NCBI GenBank assembly: GCA_002081555.1
Contig: KV921240.1
Location: 8,441-44,202, forward strand
Reading direction: 5' to 3'
Length of the DNA stretch: 35,762 nucleotides
Source: Protostelium mycophagum
Lineage: Eukaryota; Evosea; Variosea; Protosteliida; Protosteliaceae
Shown here: in pieces, positions 22,117 to 31,059 of the stretch
Position numbering within the stretch: the stretch's first letter is position 1
Layout: every line of letters starts with the position of its first letter
Position numbers and translations under genes: made by a program
Notes under the pieces: model-generated
Seen by the model: only the letters and a program-made list of their open reading frames with translations
Databases searched by the model: none
What the model was told of the DNA's origin: nothing

Positions 22117-22772
22117 ATGGCGACCCCAAATCATCACCGCAGGTGGGAGATAAAGACACCAAATGTGGAGAGTTTAGAACAACCAACCAATTTTGTGATC
22201 AAGCATGGAGGCGAAGACAATAAATTGACGACCAAACAATCGAAGATAGCCAATGTGGAACTCAAACACAAGGTAAGATACCATAATTACATATTTAAGA
22301 CAAGAATAGAAAGCATGGGAAGTCGCGAAAGCTCCCGCAGGATCGATTTTTATGACGTTGTTTATGGCTTGGATGAGTGGTAGCAGCGTTCACATCTTCT
22401 CCATTATGATCACCATTTACTCTTTCATCAATCCCGTAAAGGCAATACTCGCAATTGGCCCAGGTATATATGAATCTTTTTTAAATCTCGCGATGTTCAC
22501 ACGATATCAGTTTTCAAGCGTTTTGAGGACCCTTCTTACAGTCTCATCCCTCACAAACTATTGTTCATCGCTATCCATCTGGTCACAATCGTCATCGCCG
22601 TTTACAAGTGTTCTGTGTTGGGATTATTACCCACAACAGCTTCTGATTGGTCTTCCATGCTGCCCATTAAACAGGTCAGCTCAGTCATCATCCCCTTTCA
22701 GTACTAAAAATTTTATTTCACATTTTTGACGAATTACAGACAACTCAATTTTCTACTGGATTTATGTCATAA
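22117..22772 (+). CDS. EMC4: ER membrane protein complex subunit 4
   Basis: Subunit of the EMC, which inserts tail-anchored and multi-pass proteins into the ER membrane. Four exons: MATPNHHRRWEIKTPNVESL...; KAWEVAKAPAGSIFMTLFMA with WMSGSSVHIFSIMITIYSF; VFKRFEDPSYSLIPHKLLFI with AIHLVTIVIAVYKCSVLGLL and PTTASDWSSMLP; and a short last exon TTQFSTGFMS before TAA 22770-22772. Introns are 37-61 nt and GT-AG. The two membrane segments and the GLLPT-x-SDW motif are characteristic of the family, and total length (about 180 residues) agrees. It is divergent from NERD1-like with a 74-bp gap. Confidence 0.93.
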
Positions 22773-22884
22773 AAAAATAAAAAGTATTTTTTGATACAAG
22801 TGTATTACACTAAATCTTTGGTGGAACAACACACAGCAAGAAGCCGCCGTGACAAGTCTGAGAAAAACTGAGGCAAAGATGAGG

Positions 22885-24537
22885 TCATGGTGGCGTGTTT
22901 TCCGTAATGTTTGATGGCCTGTTTGTCCATAAGCTGGCCTCGCTGTCTCCCCTCCTCACTGTTCCCGCATCTACAACGATCAGATTTTTTCCCGCCAAAA
23001 AGAACCCACCTAAAAGGGCGGCGAAAGAGTTCCCTCGCTGTGGCATCTTTGTTATGATCTCTGAGTTATTCTTCCTCTGACTGAATGTAGACAAGAGCGT
23101 GTTGAACGTGGCTGTCGGCGCGCCCTGCTGCTCTAGCGGAGCCCCGAAAGCTCTGCAGGTGATGTGAAAAGTGACACCTTCTGTCGTCCGGACAGGTCTG
23201 ATCGAGACGTCGACATCCGCTTCAGAATTGTTTTTTCGCAGACCTACGAGCCGCCGGTTGCGGTGAAAGATGATGTTGGCCATGTTGTCCTGAGACCTTC
23301 AGTTCCACGAAATTTCATCGAAATTCACCTTGTACAACCGTGATGACAGGGTGGGGTCGTAACCCTCTCCCTGCACATATTGTTGTAATTCGTCTCTGTA
23401 ACCCCGAAACTCCGGGATTATATCTTCTATGTACACTCCTCCTTCTAACAACTCCTCCTCTCTCCAACCCAGCATCACTTCGCTCTTTGGTGACCATCTC
23501 AGTATCTTGCCGTCAGAGTCAATAATGATGATCGCTTCATTGTGGGAAGACAGATTTGGAAGGTTTATGGCACTCTCTGGTTTTTCTGATATCGAATTTG
23601 ACCTCATTAGATCTCTCAGGTCACCTGTTTTTCATCAATGATGAAAAATACAGACAACTCACCGGCAGATGTTGAAGAACCAACAGCACCCAGTCTTCTT
23701 GTATAAAGAGGAGGTTCTTCCTCCACAACTTCGCTTTTGATGGTGTTCTTCCTCGTCAATGTCGGTCTGATTTCCGGTGTCGGAATGGGCTCTGGTGGTG
23801 GTGCATTTTGAGATGATATCCTCTCAAGCCTGCCTCCTTCCCTTGTTTTTAGGGATCTTGGTGGAATTGTCTCTGCTGTAGACATTCTCTTAAAACTGTC
23901 TAGTCGTCTTAATTCGTTCGTGATGTTAGGTGATCTCTTGTTGGGTGGCACGGTGCTTTGATCGATGGACGCCTCAGCCCAGCTTTCTTTTCTGGATACA
24001 GGGTCACTGGCAACACTCTTTCGATTGTGTTTTCTGGCACTATTTCTACCTCAACATAATCTCACAAGAATTGCAACACTCACTGTAGATTGGGTAATTT
24101 GATCTCTTCTTTGGAGGAGTGCCGAAGACCAAACGTTTGATCTGGTGGTCTTAATCCGCCATCACTCGCTCTCAGCGATGGTGTCTTTGGAATGCCAGTT
24201 TCCAAAGAGTTTAACCGAGTCGGTGTTGAAGCCACATTTGGATCCGATCCCTGATCGGTTGGTGTTGTGTTGTTCTGACCCGTGGTAACTGCTGCAGACT
24301 TGCGCCGAAAGACGCCGAAGAAGGGCTTAAATAATGTATCACGACGATGAGGTCGGTGGCTCTCTTTCTCATAAACCTTGAGTGCCTCCTCTCTGTGGCT
24401 TGCAGGAACGTATGGCGAATTGACTATGCGCTGATCGTTGCGCAATCGTTGCTCCTCCTTCAAGACACGCCGTCGGCCGCTGGTCGCCGTCTTCACGTGG
24501 TCACAACTGATCACCGTTTTTGTGAATGGTGATGTCT
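22885..24537 (-). CDS. PAS-domain protein (5' end unresolved)
   Basis: Sensor or signalling protein with a single PAS domain and no visible kinase or cyclase. The exon at about 24082-24537 encodes a basic, Ser/Pro-rich N-terminal region. The next (about 23660-24000) is again low complexity (PPPEPIPTPEIRPTLTRK). Then EAIIIIDSDGKILRWSPKSE, VMLGWREEELLEG and IIPEFRGYRDEL form the PAS core, and after a 39-nt intron GLRKNNSEADVDVSIRPVRT and EGVTFHITCRAF complete it. The C-terminal tail stops at 22885; a 39-nt intron ending in CGTTGTAG (about 22977-23015) may or may not be removed, as both readings stay in frame. No ATG is found in the first exon, so an upstream exon is missing. PAS ligand unknown. 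Confidence 0.72.
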
Positions 24538-25070
24538 AAACACCACCCAGACAGTTGCAGCTGTTGAGCAAATGTTGTGCCAGAAATAGAGCAATTGTCC
24601 TCAGGACCTTTCCGTCCTAAAAATAATCCGTTTCGGACATAAACAGATATGAATTATGAAACCCTATTGAAAATGTCCACATCATGTCACTATCCTCTTT
24701 ATTCTCACAGTTCGAGATAAGGTCGCGGATACAGTGCCTTCTTTATACTTGATGTCGATGTTCTGAACTGCAAGGCTGGTGGTCGGAACAGAGCGTCACA
24801 GGTTTCGTACGAACCGGTTTCCAAGCAGCCTGAAAACCTCTCAAAGGTTCACAACAAAAACAAGATATTTTTCATTGATTTTATTATTACTTGTTTGGAG
24901 GATGACAGTTGAACCTGTTCTGACCTTCTACAGCTGAATGGAAGCAGTGTGCAACCCCGTGGGGATAAATCGGTAAATTTCCGTTTCTCCGTTTATCCGG
25001 CTGTTTCCGGGGTTCACAAAAGAACAAAGTCACACCTCAAGACGAAAGACGATCACTGTTGCTGCTGAAA
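24538..25070. other. Unresolved region: probable 5' exons of the PAS gene and promoter shared with ACOX
   Basis: Short open stretches with plausible GT-AG borders exist on the minus strand (for example around 24715-24780 and 24840-24900), but no combination gives a start codon and a continuous frame into the PAS gene. A separate very small minus-strand gene is possible. The last 60 bp before 25071 must contain the acyl-CoA oxidase leader. Confidence 0.35.
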
Positions 25071-27849
25071 ATGTCGACTTCTTTTGTGGTGTCGTCTACT
25101 AACTCCCAAATTGAGGCCATGAACGCTGAGAGGGTCAATGCTTCATTTAACAGCAGAGAGCTGACATACATCCTCTATAGAGGGTAATCACCACCTGTCA
25201 CGTCATTATACGGCTACTGACGCGAGACAGGAAGGATGCCGTGAAATTAAGAGAAGAAATCAGAGACGAATTAGAGAAGAGATTGGGGGAGACCGATTCG
25301 ATGAAATTACCCCAGACATATGCGAAAATCGACCGAACCGATCAGTATCATTCAGGTTTAGAGACGGGCCGAATCGTCCAACAGGTCAGTCATAATGAGC
25401 TTTGGCAAGCGTGACACGCAACAGTTGGCATATGACAAGCAGATATATGATTTCGAGGATGAGAGGCAAGCTTTGTTATTTGCAGCTTATCACAGAGAGG
25501 CTTCACCTTACGGTCTCCACACAAGCATGTTTATACCTACCCTCATGGTAATTTCCTCCCTTTTTGTCGACTGTACATCCCACCTGTCGACAAACACAAA
25601 AACATCATTGTCGACGTTTTCTCGTCAATGTGTACACTGAATCTGCACAGACTCAAGCCTCAGATGAACAGATGAAGGAGTGGCTGCCTCTCGCAAGAGA
25701 GAGAAAGATACTCGGAACTTATGCACAGACAGAGCTGGGTCACGGAACATTTGTGAGAGGCCTGGAGACAACTGCCACGTATGACGTGGAGAAACAAGAA
25801 TTCGTTCTACACTCACCCACCATCACCTCCACCAAGTGGTGGCCCGGAGGTAATCTTCTCGTATTTTCACGCGTTGTAGACGTCATTGTAATTTGACATC
25901 TTGACAGGTCTCGGCTACACCTCCACTCATGCGGTCATCATGGCCCGTCTCATCGTCGGTCAGAAGGACCACGGAGTGCACGGATTTATAACTCAGCTGA
26001 GGTCTTTAGAGGACCACAAGCCTTTACCCGGAATAATTCTCGGCGATATTGGCCCCAAGATGGGGTACAACTCCAACGACAACGGTTTCATGAGGTACTA
26101 CATCGTTGTAGATACGCCTTCCATTTTAATATTTCATCGAATTTTCATTGAAATTTCGCAGGTTAGATCACGTGAGAGTCCCGTTGAAAGCGATGCTGGC
26201 GCGTTTCTCTCGTCTACATCCTGACGGCACTTACGAGAAGCCGCCGCATGCCAAATTGTCTTACGGAACTATGGTCTTTGTGCGCGCCAACATGATTCTT
26301 GGGGGGGCCTCCGCTTTGGCCAAGGCTTGTACAATCTCGATCAGATATTCCGCCATAAGACAGCAAGGAATGGTTGCGCCGAAGCAGGTGATTTTTTGTC
26401 TGGTTGTAGATGGCGTATTTTTAGAGACAAATTGAAAAATATTTATTCATTTTTTTAAATGGTAATACCTTCTTGCAGTTGTAGATGGGATGTTTATAAA
26501 TAATTTTTGCAGGCGGCTGAGACCAAACTGTTGAACTATAAGTCCCAGCAGTACAGATTATTCCCCCTGCTTGCCAACGCTTTTGCAATGAATTTCTCCG
26601 GCGAATATATTTTGGACATGTACAAAGACCTTCTACAACGCTTAGCCAAGTGAGAATTTTCCCTGAAATTTCTGAAAAATTCATGCGAAATCTAACGACG
26701 TCAGGAATGATTTCTCCACACTCCCGGTAATCCACGCCACCTCATCAGGTATCCCCTATTTTCCCGCCAAAATTGACATTGTTTAGGTCTCAAAGCCTTA
26801 GTCACGACTGTCGTCGCAGATGGAATTGAAGAGGCCAGAAAGTGCTGTGGTGGTCACGGTTACTCTCAATTCTCAGGTCTACCCACCTTATTTGCGGACG
26901 TCGTGCCTTCTTGTACTTTTGAAGGGGATAACTGGGTTTTGTTTCAACAGACTGCAAGATATCTGCTCAAATCCCTCAAGGTATGTGTTTTTCTTTCAAT
27001 GTTGTGGAAGTACAAAGTGTAGATGAGCTGACGTGTCAAGGCTGTTCGAGCGGGAAAGAAGGTCGCACCTGAGATATCTTACCTCAAGGACTACAACCCG
27101 TCCCCCGCAACCCACGTGAAGACTCGTGGAGATCTACTCGACCCCAATGTACAATTGGATGCGTACAGACACAGAGCGGCCCGTCTCATTATAGAAGCAG
27201 ATGCCCTACTTGAAAAAGACAAATTGGCGGGAAGACTGCACGAACATTCCTGGAACACGCACATGATCGACGTCATCCGTGCAGCAAGGGCCCACACTCA
27301 GGTGAGATTTCACCTCTATCGCTGCATGTCATGATGACATTGATGACAGGTGATCATGCTGGAGAATTTCGTAAAGAGGATACCCACTGTGAGAGATTTG
27401 TCGTGCAGGACTGTACTCAAGAAATTATGCGATTTATGGGCCTTGTGGCACATCGAATCACCCTTCGCCTTCTGTTCCTCAGATTTCGTCGAAGACAACT
27501 ACTTCAACAGTGCACAGATCCGCTTAGCGAGGTAAATACATAACAGAAATAAGATTAGAAGACACTGATGGAGTACAGAGACCAAGTCCATCTGTTGTGC
27601 GATGAGATCAGACCAGATGCGATCCCTCTCACAGATTGCTGGAACTTCTCTGACGCCGCCTTGGAATCTGCTCTCGGCCGTTACGACGGAAACGTCTACG
27701 AGAATATGTACAATTGGGCTTTACAGACACCCCTCAACCAAGAGGCGGCGAAAAACAGCGGTGTAGATGTGGTCGGATACCAAAACCACGTGAGGAAAGT
27801 GCTCAGGGCGGGGGTCCCCACCGAGCCTGCAGGGAAGGCCAAGCTATAA
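25071..27849 (+). CDS. ACOX1: Peroxisomal acyl-CoA oxidase
   Basis: FAD enzyme for the first step of peroxisomal beta-oxidation, passing electrons to oxygen to give hydrogen peroxide. About ten exons from ATG 25071. Landmarks: [42 protein letters not shown] and [13 protein letters not shown] (FAD/substrate region); [59 protein letters not shown]-like sequence around 26850; and [20 protein letters not shown] near 26930-26980. The C-terminal part has [20 protein letters not shown] and ends GKAKL-stop (TAA 27847-27849), an AKL tripeptide that fits a type 1 peroxisomal targeting signal. Length of roughly 660-680 residues is typical. Introns carry CGTTGTAGA and GAAATTTC words shared with other genes. 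Confidence 0.95.
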
Positions 27850-27941
27850 AGTTCTTCGAGTTTATAATAATAATTAAGTTGCAACTGCGGTTCCGTCTTT
27901 CTCAGGAGTCTCTCGTTTGATTCGACTCAAATAGCCTAATT

Positions 27942-28458
27942 TCACGGGCCGACCAAGCCGGAGGTCGTGCCAAGTCCATCTGGCTCCTCTTCCATAAATT
28001 GAAGATCGTCAACCACGAACAGCAAAAAGAACACTGACTGAGTAGTCATCTGGGCGTCTTCTTTGGCGGAGTTTCTGTTCACCACAAAGGGAATGTCAAA
28101 AAAGGTTTTTCTGGCGGCCGCCGGATGACAGCTGAATCGCAACCTGCAGCAATCATTACGCTCTGTTTTTAATGTTAAGAATGAAGCATGGAAAGAATTA
28201 AAGTCAATTCAACTGAGAAAGAAAGCAGGAGGAAGGACATCTCCATAGTTCTAAAGGAGCTGTCTTGGGTAGATTTGTAGAATCAGTTTTTGGCTTCTGA
28301 CAGTTCAACCAAGAATTTTCGCTAATTCTCACCTTAAGGGACTGGCCACTGTAATCAATTGCCCGGAAGGATTGCAAAGTCTCCGTGATTCCCCACAATT
28401 CCGCCCAGTTTTTCATCAAGCTTTCGAGGTGAACAGATCGATGTTTTAAATGGCACAA
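27942..28458 (-). CDS. Unrecognised small protein, possible gene
   Basis: Two minus-strand segments look coding: ESLMKNWAELWGITETLQSF followed by RAIDYSGQSLK and a GTGAG donor (about 28320), and RFSCHPAAARKTFFDIPFVV through FMEEEPDGLGTTSGLVGP to a stop at 27942, preceded by a CTGCAG acceptor near 28150. The phases of this donor and acceptor do not match directly, so a small exon between them is needed. It converges with the acyl-CoA oxidase gene, with 92 bp between stops. No family recognised. Confidence 0.4.
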
Positions 28459-28697
28459 TATAAATCAAGCACCAAAACAAGGCACTGCAATTCCTTACCG
28501 CGACCTGCGGTAACTGACGTGAAAATTAACATGCAGGCAAGGGGTTACAATACCCCGCGGACACGGATTTGCACAATTTTCCAAATGAAAAATAATTGCG
28601 GTAGCTAACGCTCTGTTGCTGTGAGTAACACGTTATGTTACCGTGTATCGTATGGCAAATTAACTAAGTTGAAGGCGTCGATGGTCCTTTCCGGCCA

Positions 28698-28892
28698 CTA
28701 TACGGCCATCTCTTTAGCGTCTTTGTCAAGGATGATCTCCAAGTCAGGGTCATTCTCGTTCCAGTAGTTTCCTGAGAGGCCAACATTCTTCAGAGACAAG
28801 CGATACCTCAATAACATCTCCAACTGAACAGTAATGGTCGCTGATGACAAGTAGTGGTTGGCCGCAGTAAATCGATAGACATTGTCATTCAA
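28698..28892 (-). CDS. Possible small open frame inside the tandem repeat
   Basis: Open for 64 codons on the minus strand, ending LDKDAKEMAV-stop, with LQLEMLLRYRLSL-like helix. The duplicate copy at 29312-29510 is frameshifted, which argues against strong selection. It may be a terminal exon of a repeat-borne gene. No family recognised. Confidence 0.25.
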   Translation of the reverse strand: MNDNVYRFTAANHYLSSATITVQLEMLLRYRLSLKNVGLSGNYWNENDPDLEIILDKDAKEMAV

Positions 28893-29030
28893 TCCAGCAG
28901 TGACTCTTCTTCATATGAAGAATTGCTTCTAGGTGCAACGATGAACTTCTTGATCATGGAAGTGAATCAAAGTGTATCACCTGTGGCAGTTCACAGGGTT
29001 CCTTCGAAAAAGAAAAGTATGGAGTAATTC

Positions 29031-29156
29031 TTCAAGGTGAACACTAATTTGCAGCCTTTAGGACGGCTTTGTACAGCCTCCTTCAGTTCTTCAAGCGATG
29101 AAATTTACTAGTTTTCCGAATTGAAGGAGGCTGTTCAAATTAGTGTTCACCTTGAA
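29031..29156. mobile_element. 126-bp foldback (MITE-like) element, copy 1
   Basis: Perfect 21-bp terminal inverted repeats (starting TTCAAGGTGAACACTAATTT and its complement at 29136-29156) flank an interior that itself contains an inverted CAGCCTCCTTCA / TGAAGGAGGCTG pair. It has no coding capacity. No clear target-site duplication. Confidence 0.7.
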
Positions 29157-29648
29157 CAATTTTCCAAATGAAAAATAATTGCGGTAGCTAACGCTCTGTT
29201 GCTGTGAGTAACACGTTATGTTACCGTGTATCGTATGGCAACTAATGTATTAATACACTATTTCCTATCCTCTCTCTTGATAGAGTCGAAGGCGTCGATG
29301 GTCCTTTCCGGCCACTATACGGCCATCTCTTTAGTGTCTTTGTCAAGGATGATCTCCAAGTCAGGGTCGTTCTCGTTCCAGTAGTTTCCTGAGGGGCCAA
29401 CATTTTATCAGAGACAAGCGATACCTCAATAACATCTCCAACTGAACAGTAATGGTCGCTGATGACAAATAGTGGTTGGCCGCAGTAAATCGATAGACAT
29501 TGTCATTCAATCCAGCAGTGACTCTTCTTCACATGAAGAACTGCTTCTAGATGCGACGATGAACTTCTTGATCATGGAAGTGAATCAAAGTGTATCACCT
29601 GTGGCAGTTCACAGGGTTCCTTCGAAAAAGAAAAGTATGGAGTAATTC

Positions 29649-29774
29649 TTCAAGGTGAACACTAATTTGCAGCCTTTAGGACGGCTTTGTACAGCCTCCT
29701 TCAGTTCTTCAAGCGATGAAATTTACTAGTTTTCCGAATTGAAGGAGGCTGTTCAAATTAGTGTTCACCTTGAA
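29649..29774. mobile_element. 126-bp foldback (MITE-like) element, copy 2
   Basis: Same length, termini and interior as the element at 29031-29156. Because it sits at the end of the second tandem unit, it was probably copied with the unit rather than inserted separately. Confidence 0.7.
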
Positions 29775-30148
29775 TTTTTATTTTTGAATTGAAATCCCCG
29801 CGTCAATAAGGCAATTTGTCGAGCGCTTGGAAAGAGTTGAACCATCAGCCCCTCTTCAGTCAGCAGGGGCCATCAGTCGCCCCCCTCAGATTCATTGTGC
29901 TGCAGCGGCTTAGAACCAGCAAAGTATCTCTGACTCTTTATCGTCCTGGAAAATGGTGTCTACTGATTGAACAGCAAAGAAGAGCAAAGAGACCTGGCGA
30001 TCATTGCCCACCATGTGGCCACCGTCGTAATTTTTTTTGCGACACCGCATGAATTTGCGAATCTCACACGAAATCTCACCCCGATCCAACCCGGCTGAAC
30101 AATCCAACACCAACACACATCACGAACACAGACGAACACGAACACGAA
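29775..30148. other. Intergenic region and 5' leader of the ankyrin gene
   Basis: No convincing gene. The last 90 bp are rich in CACGAACACA-type sequence lacking ATG, as expected for a 5' UTR. Confidence 0.4.
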
Positions 30149-30681
30149 ATGCCAAACTTAGCAAGAGACGATTTTGATGACCTCTCCTCCGCCACAGAGT
30201 TGGTGGAAATCAGAAAAGTGGAGGATGAAATGTTAACTATCCCGCTACACTACGACGAAGACATTCAGAGGTTCCTCATGGCTTCAGCAGAAGGACAGAC
30301 GGACCTGATGAGATCATTGTTGAAGAAGGGAGTCGATCCTTCCGTGGAGAACCAATTGGCTCTCGCTCTCGCAGCACAAGGAGGCCATTCTGAAGTCATT
30401 GATCTCCTTTTACATGACAGAAGAGTAGATATCACAGCACGAGGTGAAGAATCTTCACTTCACCATTTTATCATTTTTCCTGACTTTATACAGGACACTT
30501 CGCTCTCCGTGCCTCAGTGGAAGACGAAGATACCGTGTCCTATCTGGCGAATCATTATGCCCAGTACAACATCTGGTTTCCTGATATGGTTTGGAACCAA
30601 GTGAAGGGCTATTTTGAGGATAATCTTAACGATTTTGAGAAGTCGGAGAGACCCGCCAACAGAGGAATTCTGGTTTGGTGA
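30149..30681 (+). CDS. Small ankyrin-repeat protein
   Basis: 160 residues in two exons: 30149-30443 and 30494-30681, separated by a 50-nt GT-AG intron; exon lengths sum to 483 nt, exactly in frame. After an acidic N-terminus come ankyrin-type units: FLMASAEGQTDLMRSLLKKG (VDPS) and ALALAAQGGHSEVIDLLLHD (RRVDITARG), then HFALRASVEDEDTVSYLAN. The C-terminal part (WFPDMVWNQVKGYF) is not ankyrin-like. It is probably a protein-interaction module; partner unknown. The next + strand gene starts only 53 nt after its stop. Confidence 0.85.
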
Positions 30682-30734
30682 TGAGGTGCTTTCACCCTCA
30701 CCTATTTATTGTACAAAGCAGACCTCAAGACACG

Positions 30735-31059
30735 ATGCAAATAAAAGCCGACACTTTTTATCCAATGAAATTCAATGTTATGTCAAGATGTACAACGCAT
30801 CATCGTCCATCGGATCAAGTGGCCGTGAGTGGTTATTTCTCCGACAATCCCCATTAAAAACATATTTTTCGAGTTGTAGAATGACAGATCTAAATATATC
30901 CTCAATCTGATGGCCGAGAAATTCAGTATATTTTCGCGGAGCAAAACACTGAGAAGGTTTTTTAGACCTCTTGACAGCTTCAATCCACACGTGAATGCAG
31001 ACATCGAATACAACGTCGTTATCGAGGCATTCCAACGTCCTTTAAAACATTATGGCTGA
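30735..31059 (+). CDS. Unrecognised 89-residue basic protein overlapping the next start codon
   Basis: Exon 1 30735-30824 (90 nt), intron 30825-30879 (GTGAGT...TTGTAG), exon 2 30880-31059 (180 nt): frame is exact. It reads MQIKADTFYPMKFNVMSRCT ... NDRSKYILNLMAEKFSIFSR and ends KHYG-stop. Its TGA overlaps the lebercilin-like ATG by 8 nt (ATGGCTGA). The basic, Phe/Arg-rich centre (KTLRRFFRP) might suggest an organellar or membrane-associated peptide, but I recognise no family. Good splice signals and clean frame support it; an alternative is that the region is 5' UTR of the next gene. Confidence 0.55.

Larger units (their letters stand above)
19336..22660. repeat. Rearranged segmental duplication of the NERD1-EMC4 gene pair
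   Basis: Bases of about 19336-19660 recur nearly exactly at 21315-21650, and about 19812-20660 recur at 21798-22639 (offset 1979), including the divergent promoter and EMC4 exons. A third, diverged piece (about 20966-21314) copies 19662-20000. Between the copies lie the N run and DPYD-like 3' sequence. The near identity of the outer copies and the gap suggest haplotype or assembly duplication; the diverged middle piece suggests a real older rearrangement as well. Confidence 0.85.
28574..29774. repeat. Tandem duplication of an approximately 600-bp unit
   Basis: Unit A (28574-29156) is repeated as unit B (29157-29774), largely identical, with about 34 extra bases in B near 29241-29283 and scattered substitutions. 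A minus-strand open frame in A (28698-28892, reading RFTAANHYLSSATITVQLEM to a stop) is interrupted in B by a 1-base change near 29404. Each unit ends with a foldback element. The first 85 bp of each unit resemble a repeat at 33358-33445. Confidence 0.85.
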
